A stretch of DNA of 64,000 nucleotides from assembly GCF_016862435.1 (NCBI RefSeq), contig NZ_BOMY01000034.1, positions 310,001 through 374,000 of the forward strand, read 5' to 3'. The translations under genes were made by a program, and so were the position numbers. This document shows positions 16,167 through 24,447 of this stretch, piece after piece. Under the pieces are notes generated by a model. It was not told where the DNA came from. It did no database searches and worked only from the letters and a program-made list of their open reading frames with translations. The DNA comes from Paractinoplanes tereljensis. GTDB taxonomy: Bacteria; Actinomycetota; Actinomycetes; Mycobacteriales; Micromonosporaceae. How positions within the stretch are numbered: the stretch's first letter is position 1; each line of letters opens with the position of its first letter.

Positions 16167-19100
16167 ATGAGGTCCCGGGGGCTGTCCTTCGCCGATGCGG
16201 TCCGGCTGCTCGACGGCGACTCCGACCTGGTGGACCGGCTGGGTTCGCTGGCCGGCCTGGCGGCCGGCGCGGTCACGGTGGCCAGCGTCGGCACGGTGGA
16301 TTTCTTCGCCCTGCGCGACCAGGCGGTGCGCTGGGGCCATCAGGCGGTGCGCGCCTGGCGAGGCAGGACCGAAAACCTCAACCGCTTCGACCGTACGGAT
16401 CGACTGATCGCCGCGCACAGCGTGCTCGTGCTGGTCGCGTTCTACGAGGCGCTCGACGAGTGGCTGACCGCGCGCGGGCTCGACCTGGACCGGGCCGAGC
16501 TGACCCGGGACGAGATGACGTCGCTGGCCACCGGCTCGCATGCGGCCCTGGTCAGCGGGGTGCTGGACGGACGGCCGCCGTTCCCGGAACCGGCCGTCCC
16601 GGTCGAGGCGGTCGAGCGGGAACTGCACGACTACTACTGGCAGGTCGCCGGCCGGGTCATCACGTTCCTCAGCGGTCTGGCCGCCTTCGGCTCCCGCCTG
16701 GACAACCACGACACCGGTGCGCTCGGCCAGGCCGCGATCGACCGGTACCGGGCGTCCTTCCGCCGGTTGGCCGCCGAGATTCCGGAGTTCCGGCTCTGGA
16801 CCGCGATGACCGACGCGCAGGCCATCCGGGAGCTCATCCGCACCACCGCCCGCACGCCGGCCGACGAGGTGCCGGCCGGCCTGGTCCGCCGATACGCGGC
16901 GTGGCTGGAGAAACCGATCCTGAGCAGCGCCGACGCGCCCGGCGACCTGGTCCTGCCGACGCTGCGCGAGGCCTACCGGGAACCGGCCGGGCTGATCGCC
17001 CGGGCCGGCCCGTCGGCGCTGCCGGCCACCGAGTCGTGGTGGACCACGCGCGGCCGGCCGGTCGCCGACGTGCAGGACTTCCTGTTCGCCGCGCTGACCG
17101 CCCCCGGCGCCACCGGCCAGCCGATCGTCGTGCTGGGCCACCCCGGTTCCGGCAAGTCGGTCCTGACCCGGGTGCTCGCGGCCCGGTTGTCCGGCGCCGG
17201 CTTTCTTCCGGTACGGGTGGAACTGCGCAACGTGCGAGCCGACTCCCCCGTGCAGCGCCAGATAGAAGAAGGTCTCTACCTATTACTTGGTGAGAGTGTC
17301 CGCTGGCCCGATCTGGTGCGCCGGGCCGAGGGCGCGCTGCCGGCGGTCATCATGGACGGCTTCGACGAGCTGTTGCAGGCCACCGGCCAGAACTGGGCCG
17401 ACTACCTGGAACAGCTGCAGGAGTTCCAGGAGCGCGAGGCCGAGCTGGGCCGCCCGCTCACCGTGGTGGTGACCAGCCGGACCGTGGTGGCCGACCGGGC
17501 CCGCTTCCCCGAGGACACGCCGGTGGTGCGGTTGTCGCCGTTCAGCGACGATCACGTCCGAGCCTGGCTCGACGTTTGGAACGCGGCCAACGCCCCCGGG
17601 CTGGCGGCCCGCGGCCTCGAGCCCTTGCCGCCCGAGGTGGCGCTCACCCACCGCGAACTGGCCAGCCAGCCGTTGCTGCTGCTCATGCTGGCCCTGTACG
17701 ACGGCCGCGAGAACCAGCTGCAGCGGCAGAGCGGCCGGTTGGATCGGGTCGAGCTCTACGAGCGGTTGTTCGGCGACTTCTTCGAACGCGAGGTCGACAA
17801 GCGCGAGAGCAGCCTCAGCCCCGACCAGTGGGACGCCGAGGTGGCGGCCGAGTGGCGGCGCCTGTCCGCGGTGGCGGTGGCCATGCACAACCGAGGCCGC
17901 GACGTCCTGCTCGACGAGGAACTCGAAGCCGACATGCGGCACCTGCTCAGCGCCGAGGACCGCACTCCCCGCCGGGACTCGTCCCGCCCGCTGACGGTCG
18001 CCCAGCTACTGGTAGGCCGCTTCTTCTTCGTGCACGAGTCCAAGGCCAGCCAGGACACCGGAAGCGCCCGGCGCAGCTTCGAGTTCCTGCACGCCACCTT
18101 CGGCGAGTTCCTCTCCGCGCGGATGATCGTCGCGGCCCTGCTGGACCTGGCCGAGGACCGAGCCCAGCTGCGCCGCCGCCCGGGCGCCACCCTGGACGCG
18201 GGTTTCTTCTACGCCCTGACGTCCTTCACCACCCTGACCCGCCGAGCCCCGCTGTGGGAGTTCTGCCAGGGCATGCTCGCCGCCCTCGACGCCCCGACGC
18301 GGCAGCGATGCCGCGACCTGGTCCTGGAACTGCTGCCGGAGGCCGGCTATCCGCACCCACGCTGGACCCTCGCCGAATACGAGCCGGAACGGCGTACGGT
18401 GGCCCAGCGACAAGCGGCCTTCTCTGCCAACCTGACCAGCTTCGCCGTGCTGCTCAGCGAGGGGCCGGTGGACGTGGCGGAACTGGCCGGCGAGCCGATG
18501 GTGATCAACTGGCGGCAGTCCGCGCTGCTCTGGATGAGTCAGCTCGAACCGGAGGACGCCCGGCGGCTCTGGCAGGCGTTCCGGGTGGAGTGGGATCTCG
18601 CCGCCGACCCGACCCGCTTGTGGATCCGCATCGAGGACCGCACCGATATCTCTGTCCGCCGGTCATTGCCCTGGCCCCCGGACGACCGGCCACGCACGGT
18701 GGGTGACCGACAGGTACCGGCGGATCTGGCCCTACCGCCCGAATCGGACCGCGGCCGTCAGATGCGCAAGGCGGCTTTCGTTCAGACCGGCATCGACAAC
18801 CGCGAGTTCGTGTATGTCTTGATCCCGTTCTGGCGCGAGTTCGGGGACCTCGACGGACCGCTGGAATCGGACGCCGCGCTGATGTTCGAACTTGCCGTCG
18901 GGGCCTACGGGAGCACGCCCACCGACTATCGGACCGGCACCTACGTGGAGGCCCTGAGCCAGCGGCCGCCCTTTCTGCAACGAGCGGCCGCGGACCGGTT
19001 CATCCAGGAGTGCCGCACCATGCCGGCCAGGACGCTCGAGGACCTGTTGGCCCGGGGAGACGTGCAGATAATCCTGGACATCGCCATCGACGACGATCTC

Positions 19101-19172
19101 CGGCACGAAGTCGGCGCGGTGACCGAACTCCGCACCGGCCGACCGCTGTTCAGGTCAGGGGACGAATCGTGA
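16167..19172 (+). CDS. NACHT-domain NTPase with NNH7-like N-terminus
   Basis: This 1001-residue protein opens with a helical domain (LSFADAVRLLDGDSDLVDRL, then FFALRDQAVRWGHQ and RFDRTDRLIAAHSVLVLVAFYEAL) that matches the NNH7 type found before bacterial NACHT modules. The NACHT core follows, with Walker A GHPGSGKS at residues 324-331, Walker B VIMDGFDEL near 395, and a sensor-like VVVTSRTVV. The helical C-terminal half has no clear repeats. Bacterial NACHT proteins act as STAND sensors, several in antiphage defence; the trigger and effector here are unknown. The start at ATG 16167 is set by the adjacent -10. It overlaps the convergent thioesterase gene by 23 bp. Confidence 0.85.
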   Translation: MRSRGLSFADAVRLLDGDSDLVDRLGSLAGLAAGAVTVASVGTVDFFALRDQAVRWGHQAVRAWRGRTENLNRFDRTDRLIAAHSVLVLVAFYEALDEWLTARGLDLDRAELTRDEMTSLATGSHAALVSGVLDGRPPFPEPAVPVEAVERELHDYYWQVAGRVITFLSGLAAFGSRLDNHDTGALGQAAIDRYRASFRRLAAEIPEFRLWTAMTDAQAIRELIRTTARTPADEVPAGLVRRYAAWLEKPILSSADAPGDLVLPTLREAYREPAGLIARAGPSALPATESWWTTRGRPVADVQDFLFAALTAPGATGQPIVVLGHPGSGKSVLTRVLAARLSGAGFLPVRVELRNVRADSPVQRQIEEGLYLLLGESVRWPDLVRRAEGALPAVIMDGFDELLQATGQNWADYLEQLQEFQEREAELGRPLTVVVTSRTVVADRARFPEDTPVVRLSPFSDDHVRAWLDVWNAANAPGLAARGLEPLPPEVALTHRELASQPLLLLMLALYDGRENQLQRQSGRLDRVELYERLFGDFFEREVDKRESSLSPDQWDAEVAAEWRRLSAVAVAMHNRGRDVLLDEELEADMRHLLSAEDRTPRRDSSRPLTVAQLLVGRFFFVHESKASQDTGSARRSFEFLHATFGEFLSARMIVAALLDLAEDRAQLRRRPGATLDAGFFYALTSFTTLTRRAPLWEFCQGMLAALDAPTRQRCRDLVLELLPEAGYPHPRWTLAEYEPERRTVAQRQAAFSANLTSFAVLLSEGPVDVAELAGEPMVINWRQSALLWMSQLEPEDARRLWQAFRVEWDLAADPTRLWIRIEDRTDISVRRSLPWPPDDRPRTVGDRQVPADLALPPESDRGRQMRKAAFVQTGIDNREFVYVLIPFWREFGDLDGPLESDAALMFELAVGAYGSTPTDYRTGTYVEALSQRPPFLQRAAADRFIQECRTMPARTLEDLLARGDVQIILDIAIDDDLRHEVGAVTELRTGRPLFRSGDES

Positions 19173-19920
19173 GGATCTGCTGGGCCGTTCCCACTGGGCC
19201 GTTGACGTCGTGCAGGACGGTGCTGGTCAGGCCCTGACCCGTCGGGCCGAAGGTCACCGTGGTGTCCAGGCCGGTCCAGTGGCCCTCGGGCTGGCGGTGC
19301 ACGTGGATGGTCAGGTCGACGTTGGGGAACATCCACTCGGTGGGGTCCTGGCGGACCGCGATGCCGTTCGCCGTGTCGACAAGTGCCACGAACGACGCGA
19401 GTGGGCTGCTCGGCTCCCCCGCGACCAGCTCCACCCCGGTGGTCAGCCAGGCGGTGCTGCGTCCGGGCTCTGCTCCCGGCGTACGCCTGACCTCTATCGA
19501 CGCGATGTAACCGCCGGTCCAAAGCTCAGCGATCGGCCAGGCCTCGGCCTTTTCCGGCGGCGTCAGCCGCCCGATCGACGTGCCCGCCACCGCGCCGGTG
19601 TCCTGCGCGCCGAGCAGCCAGGCGCGGGCCCGCACCACGGCCCGCCCGCCGATGGTCACCACCGCTTCGAGCAGCTCGATGGTCCGCCCCGGCCGGACCC
19701 GCTCCACGGTGATCTCGCACTCGTCGAGGTCGATCTTCCCGAGGATGTCGTAGCTGATCCGGGCCACCACCAGGCCGTCCGGGACATGCCGGTCGAGCAC
19801 GTGCACGATCAGCCCGCCGAGCGGACTGAAGTGCTGCTCGTCGGTCCGCCACGCCCCGCCGACGTGTGCCGTCGGCTTGAAGCTCGACTCACCGACCCGC
19901 TCGAAATAACTCTCCGCCAT
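19150..19920 (-). CDS. Double-hotdog acyl-CoA thioesterase family protein
   Basis: This 256-residue protein resembles TesB-like thioesterase-superfamily members with two hotdog folds. The first half has GGLIVHVLDRH...VVARISYDILGKIDLDECEITVERVRPGRTIELLEA in outline, and the second half has SFVALVDTANGIAVRQDPTEWMFPNVDLTIHVHRQPEGHW. The acyl-CoA substrate is unknown. The start at ATG 19920 fits the family N-terminus. Its 3' end overlaps the NACHT gene tail on the other strand, a chance neighbour rather than an operon partner. Confidence 0.82.
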   Translation of the reverse strand: MAESYFERVGESSFKPTAHVGGAWRTDEQHFSPLGGLIVHVLDRHVPDGLVVARISYDILGKIDLDECEITVERVRPGRTIELLEAVVTIGGRAVVRARAWLLGAQDTGAVAGTSIGRLTPPEKAEAWPIAELWTGGYIASIEVRRTPGAEPGRSTAWLTTGVELVAGEPSSPLASFVALVDTANGIAVRQDPTEWMFPNVDLTIHVHRQPEGHWTGLDTTVTFGPTGQGLTSTVLHDVNGPVGTAQQILTIRPLT

Positions 19921-20026
19921 GTCTTCAGACCCTAATCACCGGTCCCGCAGCGAAATCCGGGGTTCCCCCGATGTGACGCACAGCCGCCCGAGGCAGATTT
20001 GACGAAGGGACTTTCAAGGAGCTGCC

Positions 20027-20290
20027 GTGCACATCACCGGGATCATCACCGCGATCATCATTGGCCTGATCATCGGCGCCCTGGGGCGCCTTTTCGCCCC
20101 CGGTAAGCAGGACATCCCGATCTGGCTGACCATCCTGATCGGCATCGGCGCCGCCATCGTCGGCACGTTCATCGCCGCCCTGATCGGGGTCGCCGACACC
20201 CCCGGCATCGACTGGATCGAGTTGACCATCCAGGTCGTGCTGGCCGCCGTGGGTGTCAGCGCGATCGCGGGGGCGCGCGGTCGCCGCTGA
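20027..20290 (+). CDS. GlsB/YeaQ/YmgE-family small membrane protein
   Basis: This 87-residue protein has three hydrophobic segments (ITAIIIGLIIGALGRLF, LTILIGIGAAIVGTFIAALIG, IQVVLAAVGVSAIAG) and the LGRLFAPGKQ turn typical of transglycosylase-associated proteins, a stress-linked family of uncertain biochemistry. It starts at GTG 20027 behind AAGGAG. Its last 35 bp overlap the convergent DUF6518-like gene. Confidence 0.88.
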   Translation: MHITGIITAIIIGLIIGALGRLFAPGKQDIPIWLTILIGIGAAIVGTFIAALIGVADTPGIDWIELTIQVVLAAVGVSAIAGARGRR

Positions 20291-20858
20291 CCGTCGGCAC
20301 GATGACCGCAAGGGCCAGGAGCATGGCGCCGACCACGGCTTCGACCAGGTAGGGGCCGGGCGACAGGGTCCAGTGGATGACGTGCCGCCAGCCCGGCACG
20401 ACCCGGGCCGCGACGATAACGACCGGTTCGAGGAACAGCAGCGCCCCGGTGACCAGGGTGGCGGCCACCGGGACGTTCGACGCCCGGCGCCGCACCCAGG
20501 CCCCGAACGCGCCGAGCACCGGCCCGCTCACCAGCCCCGAGAGCAGCCAGCGGAGGTTCACTCGCAGCACGTGCACCAGGTGTTCGCCCAGGGGCAGCTG
20601 GTCGTCGGTGATGACCGCCACGACCAGGTAGAAGCCGAGCAGCGCCGCCCCCGTGGCCGCCAGCCCGGCGACCGCGCCGCGCGGCAGCGACCGGGTGTGC
20701 AGCCCCGCCGCGAACGCGACGAGCAGCCAGGGTGTGCTGAGGTTGCCGATGGTGTCACGCAGGCCGTAGTGGTGGCCCTTGATCAGCGCGGCCAGCGCAC
20801 CGAAGACCAGCGCCGCCCCGAGGAGGCTCACCGCCCGGCGCAGGGTAACCGTGGGCAT
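20256..20858 (-). CDS. DUF6518-like multi-pass membrane protein
   Basis: This 200-residue integral membrane protein has six or more predicted helices (LLGAALVFGALAALI, WLLVAFAAGLHTRSL, AALLGFYLVVAVI, and others). It resembles DUF6518 proteins and no function is known. ATG 20858 is chosen because the frame farther upstream is not membrane-like and overlaps the next gene; a GGAGGAA lies 12 nt upstream, farther than usual. It overlaps the convergent YeaQ-type gene by 35 bp. Confidence 0.72.
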   Translation of the reverse strand: MPTVTLRRAVSLLGAALVFGALAALIKGHHYGLRDTIGNLSTPWLLVAFAAGLHTRSLPRGAVAGLAATGAALLGFYLVVAVITDDQLPLGEHLVHVLRVNLRWLLSGLVSGPVLGAFGAWVRRRASNVPVAATLVTGALLFLEPVVIVAARVVPGWRHVIHWTLSPGPYLVEAVVGAMLLALAVIVPTVSGDRAPPRSR

Positions 20859-20960
20859 ACGCGGGCTGTTCCTCCATCGGGGTAGCTGAGAACGCCCAAG
20901 ATCATGGCATGTGGCGGGATCACGACGCACGATTGCGACGGCTGGGCCGCCGCCAGGTCC

Positions 20961-20966
20961 TACCGT
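20961..20966 (+). promoter_or_regulatory. -10 element of the 3-hydroxyacid dehydrogenase gene
   Basis: TACCGT lies 6 nt before ATG 20973, a leaderless TANNNT arrangement. Confidence 0.5.
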
Positions 20967-20972
20967 TAGGCA

Positions 20973-21872
20973 ATGGTGCTGGGGTTTGTCGGGCTCGGGG
21001 TGATGGGGCGGCCGATGGCCACCAACCTGGTCAAGGCCGGTCACGATCTGGTCGTGTGGACCCGGTCGGGTGCCGAGTTGGCGGGAGCGCGCAACGCGGG
21101 CCGGGCCGGCGAGGTGTTCGAGCAGGCCGAGGTCGTGTTTCTGATGCTGGCCAACGCCGAGGCCATCGACACGGTGATCGGCCCCGAGGTCAGCGGCCGC
21201 ATCGTGGTGCACATGGGCACGACCGCGCCCGAGTACTCCGCCGGGCTCGGCGAGCGGATCCGGGCGCTGGGCGGGCGCTACGTCGAGGCTCCGGTCTCCG
21301 GGTCGCGTGGGCCGGCCGAGGCCGGGCAACTGGTGGCGATGCTGGCCGGCTCGGACGACGACCGGGCGACCGTGAAACCGCTGCTCGCGCCCATGTGCCG
21401 GGAGGTCTTCGAGTGCGGGCCGGTGCCGCAGGGGCTGCTCCTGAAGCTGGCCGTCAACACCTTCCTGATCAGCATGGTCACCGGGCTGGCCGAGGCGTTC
21501 CACTTCGCGCAGGGGGTGGGGCTCGACCCGGCGCTGCTGCGGGACGTGCTCGATGCCGGGCCGATGGCGTCCTTCGTTTCCCGGGGCAAGGCCGGCAAGC
21601 TGGTCGACCGGGACTTCGCGGTGCAGGCCTCGATCCGGGACGTGCACTACAACAACCGGCTCATCGTCGAGGCCGCGCGGGCGCACGGGCTGGCGGCGCC
21701 GCTGCTGGAGGTCTGCGCCCAGCTATACGCCGAGACCGAGGAGCTGGGCCACGGCGGCCAGGACATGGCCGGCGTCATCCACGCGGTGACGGCGCGAAGC
21801 GCGACCGGTACTGCGACGGCGAGCAGCCGAAACGCCGCTGGAAATGCTGCCGCAGCAGAGCCGCGGAGCTGA
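20973..21872 (+). CDS. NAD(P)-dependent 3-hydroxyisobutyrate dehydrogenase-like protein
   Basis: This 299-residue beta-hydroxyacid dehydrogenase has the Rossmann motif LGFVGLGVMGRPMATNL, the substrate block EAPVSGSRGPAEAGQL, the catalytic Lys in the GLLLKLAVNTFLI helix, and a C-terminal helical domain with KDxxYxxxx-like RDVHYNNRLIVEAA. The substrate is uncertain. The last 30 residues (after about AVTARSATG) are low-complexity Ala/Ser/Thr/Gly and lie opposite the end of the convergent glxA-type gene, so the natural stop may have been lost. Confidence 0.85.
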   Translation: MVLGFVGLGVMGRPMATNLVKAGHDLVVWTRSGAELAGARNAGRAGEVFEQAEVVFLMLANAEAIDTVIGPEVSGRIVVHMGTTAPEYSAGLGERIRALGGRYVEAPVSGSRGPAEAGQLVAMLAGSDDDRATVKPLLAPMCREVFECGPVPQGLLLKLAVNTFLISMVTGLAEAFHFAQGVGLDPALLRDVLDAGPMASFVSRGKAGKLVDRDFAVQASIRDVHYNNRLIVEAARAHGLAAPLLEVCAQLYAETEELGHGGQDMAGVIHAVTARSATGTATASSRNAAGNAAAAEPRS

Positions 21873-22689
21873 AACCGGCGCGGCCGGCGGCCTCCTCAAC
21901 CCCCAGCGAGGGCTGGGTTTCCAACAACCGCTGGGCGAGACTCACCCGCTGTTCCAGAATCCAGGCGTACGGCGTGACGCCGGTAGCCGCCCGGAACCGC
22001 CGCGCGAGGGAGCGCGTCGACAGTAGCGCCCGCCGGGCCAGCACCTCGATGGACAGGTCTTCGTGCAGGTTGTCGGCGGCCCAGTCGAGCAGCGCTGCGA
22101 TGTCGTCGTCGGCGCGGCGGACGGGCGTCATGAACCGCAGGCCCTGGGCGACCGCGCCGGCCGCGACGGCTCCGTGATCCTTGCGGACCAGGTGCAGGCA
22201 CAGGTCGATCCCGGCCGCCGCGGTGAGAACAGGGTCGTCATCGACGTACCCCACGGACGGGTCGACGCGCACCCGGGGAAACCAGTCGGCCAGTTGAGGT
22301 GCGTAGATCCAGGGCGCGGCCACCGTACGGCCATCAAGCAGCCCGGCCGCCGCCAAGGTGAAGGTCGCGGACCCGAGCGCAACCACCCGCGCACCTCGCG
22401 CGATCGCGGCGTGCAACGCCGTGGCAACGGCCGGATCCACCGCCCGGACCGGCGCGACCGGCGGCGCCACCGCGACCAGGTCGGCCTCGGAAAGCCGGTC
22501 CAGCCCGGCGGCAGGCGTGACGGTAAGCCCACCGAAGACCGGCACCGGCACGCCCGGCGCCGCCGACGCGATGGCAAAATCGAAGACGGGCGCCCCCGCA
22601 GCCGTCCGGTCAGTGCCGAAGACCTCGCAGTAGACGGCCAACTCGAACGGCCGGACGGTGTCCGACATAAGAACAGCTACGTTCCGCAC
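21775..22689 (-). CDS. GlxA-family transcriptional regulator (DJ-1/PfpI plus AraC HTH)
   Basis: This 304-residue regulator joins an N-terminal class-I amidotransferase-like domain (VAVLMSDTVRPFELAVYCEVFGTDR; the nucleophile-elbow Cys is absent, with GSATFTLAAAG at that place) to an AraC-type double helix-turn-helix (SIEVLARRALLSTRSLARRFRAATGVTPYAWILEQRVSLAQRLLET in outline). GTG 22689 gives the family start VRNVAVL. The ligand and targets are unknown. Its end overlaps the convergent dehydrogenase gene by 98 bp. Confidence 0.87.
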   Translation of the reverse strand: MRNVAVLMSDTVRPFELAVYCEVFGTDRTAAGAPVFDFAIASAAPGVPVPVFGGLTVTPAAGLDRLSEADLVAVAPPVAPVRAVDPAVATALHAAIARGARVVALGSATFTLAAAGLLDGRTVAAPWIYAPQLADWFPRVRVDPSVGYVDDDPVLTAAAGIDLCLHLVRKDHGAVAAGAVAQGLRFMTPVRRADDDIAALLDWAADNLHEDLSIEVLARRALLSTRSLARRFRAATGVTPYAWILEQRVSLAQRLLETQPSLGVEEAAGRAGFSSAALLRQHFQRRFGCSPSQYRSRFAPSPRG

Positions 22690-22754
22690 ACTCGGAAAGC
22701 CTGCCAGCGGCGACCCGCCCGGGGGATGGCCAGTTGGAAGACGGTGGCTTGGCC

Positions 22755-22760
22755 TAGGCT
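22755..22760 (+). promoter_or_regulatory. -10 element of the YciO-like gene
   Basis: TAGGCT lies 7 nt before GTG 22768, again a leaderless TANNNT arrangement. Confidence 0.5.
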
Positions 22761-22767
22761 GGCGGGA

Positions 22768-23388
22768 GTGGCGAAGTATTTCGACGTGCACCCGGACAAT
22801 CCGCAGCCGCGTTCCATCCGGCAGATAGTGGACATAGTCCGGGCAGATGGCCTGATCGCCTACCCCACGGACTCATGCTTCGCGCTGGGTTGCCGCATGG
22901 GCAACAAGGAAGGCCTGGACCGCATCCGCGAGATCCGCCACCTGGACGACCGCCACCATTTCACCCTGATGTGCCACGATTTCGCCCAGGTAGGCCAGTT
23001 CGTACAGCTGAACAACGCCTCCTTCCGCCTGGTCAAGGCGTCCACGCCGGGCCCGTACACCTTCATCCTGCCGGCCACGAAGGAGGTCCCCCGGCGGCTG
23101 CTGCACCCCAAGAAGAAGACCGTGGGGGTACGCATCCCGGAGCACCCGGTGGTGCAGGCGCTGCTGGCCGAGCTGGGCGAGCCACTGGTCTCAAGCACGC
23201 TGTTGCTCCCTGGCCAGGACGAGCCGATGACGATGGGCTGGGAGATCAAGGAAACCCTGGACCACCAGGTAGAGGCAGTGGTCGACTCCGGCGAGTGCGG
23301 CGTGGAGCCAACCACGGTGATCGACCTGTCGGAAGGCGAGCCGGAGATCCTTCGGGTGGGCGCCGGAGATCCGTCCCGCTTCGAGTAG
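22768..23388 (+). CDS. Sua5/YciO/YrdC-family protein, YciO type
   Basis: This 206-residue protein aligns end to end with E. coli YciO as remembered: an N-terminal FDVHPDNPQPRSIRQIVDIVRADGL-type segment, YPTDSCFALGC, HFTLMCHDF, TPGPYTFILPATKEVPRRLL, GVRIPEHPV and TTVIDLSEGEPEILRVGAGD. The family makes threonylcarbamoyl-AMP for tRNA t6A, but the YciO branch is distinct from TsaC/Sua5 and its activity is debated. It starts at GTG 22768 with a -10 hexamer 7 nt upstream. It converges on the protease/NTPase operon. Confidence 0.9.
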   Translation: MAKYFDVHPDNPQPRSIRQIVDIVRADGLIAYPTDSCFALGCRMGNKEGLDRIREIRHLDDRHHFTLMCHDFAQVGQFVQLNNASFRLVKASTPGPYTFILPATKEVPRRLLHPKKKTVGVRIPEHPVVQALLAELGEPLVSSTLLLPGQDEPMTMGWEIKETLDHQVEAVVDSGECGVEPTTVIDLSEGEPEILRVGAGDPSRFE

Positions 23389-23417
23389 CGATCCACTCCC
23401 GGCCGGCTCGAACCAGG

Positions 23418-24437
23418 TCAGAGATTCCAGGTCAGGGACGTGCCGATGGTGCCGGTCAGGGTCGCCGTTCCCACCTCTGTGCCGGCCGCCTGAAGGGTGT
23501 CTCCGGGCGGGCGGGTCAGCAGAAACGACACGGCGACTGTGGTGACGACGCTGACCCTGTCCCGGAATAGGAACGGGCGATCGTTGACCAGCTGGGTGCT
23601 GGCGCCGCCCTGCGACTTCACCAGCAGGACCGGTCCGTTGTGCCACAGCAGGGCGGTGGTCAAAAGCGAACGCTTGGCCCCGGGCGGGACGGTGGACAGC
23701 GAGGCGAAGAACTGGTCGATCTCGGCGACCAGCGCATCCGCCGCCGGAGCGCGCTTCGTGGCCAACTCGCGGCGGCGGTCATGCAGGACGCCGAGCCGGG
23801 TGAAGAGCGGGTCGTCCGGCGGCACCATGCGGAAGTCGTCGTGCCGGACCGTTTTCTTCGCGGCGATGAGCTCTCCGGCTATCGCCGCGACGGCGGATAG
23901 GTCGTCGACCGAAACCGGGATGGTGGTCAACGAGCGCTTGGCCGTGAACAGGCCCAGTACCGACGGAACGGCCGCAGCCAACGCCGCCACCACAGCGGAC
24001 TCGGCGGCGTCCGGCGGCGCCGGGAGCAAGCGTCCGGCTGCGGTGAGCAGATTGGTCAAGGTCGCTTCCATCTGGACGGCGGCCGCCGACGCGGTCACCA
24101 GGTCGGGATCGCTGGTGAGCAGAACCGGCTCGCTGAGCAGCGGACCGACCGTCGTGGCCACCTGGGATGCCGCCAGGGCCAAGGCCTGATGTGCGCCGAT
24201 CGGGATGACGCCGGTGACCGTCAGCTCGCCCTTGTCCAGCGTCGACAGGTCCGGGACCAGTGTGGCTGTCTGCTTCTGCAATGACTCGGCGGCCCGGAGG
24301 CGGCGGGCCGGCTCACTGTCCCATTCGGCGTTCTCACGTTCCTTGCGCTCCGCGTCGAGTTGGGCGCCGCGCGCCTCCCAGCGCAGCTTCTCCGTCTCGG
24401 CCGCGGTCTTTGCGGTGGCCGGCTCCGGTTCGCTCAC
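23418..24437 (-). CDS. Unknown helical protein, last gene of the protease-NTPase operon
   Basis: This 339-residue protein was not recognised. It begins with a charged coiled-coil-like helix (about residues 8-55, rich in Glu, Arg and Ala). A largely helical Ala/Leu/Thr-rich middle and a beta-rich C-terminus (DRVSVVTTVAVSFLLTRPPGDTL ... TLTGTIGTSLTWNL) follow. No signal peptide, catalytic motif or convincing membrane helix is seen. It starts 10 bp after the preceding protease gene, so it is surely co-transcribed. A structural, target or effector role in the system is possible (inference only). Confidence 0.75.
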   Translation of the reverse strand: MSEPEPATAKTAAETEKLRWEARGAQLDAERKERENAEWDSEPARRLRAAESLQKQTATLVPDLSTLDKGELTVTGVIPIGAHQALALAASQVATTVGPLLSEPVLLTSDPDLVTASAAAVQMEATLTNLLTAAGRLLPAPPDAAESAVVAALAAAVPSVLGLFTAKRSLTTIPVSVDDLSAVAAIAGELIAAKKTVRHDDFRMVPPDDPLFTRLGVLHDRRRELATKRAPAADALVAEIDQFFASLSTVPPGAKRSLLTTALLWHNGPVLLVKSQGGASTQLVNDRPFLFRDRVSVVTTVAVSFLLTRPPGDTLQAAGTEVGTATLTGTIGTSLTWNL

Positions 24438-24447
24438 GACTCCTCCT

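Noticed and set aside
23389..23417. Possible tRNA T-arm-like sequence (CGAACC region) after the YciO-like gene
   Set aside because: No acceptor stem or anticodon arm can be folded around it within 80 bp.
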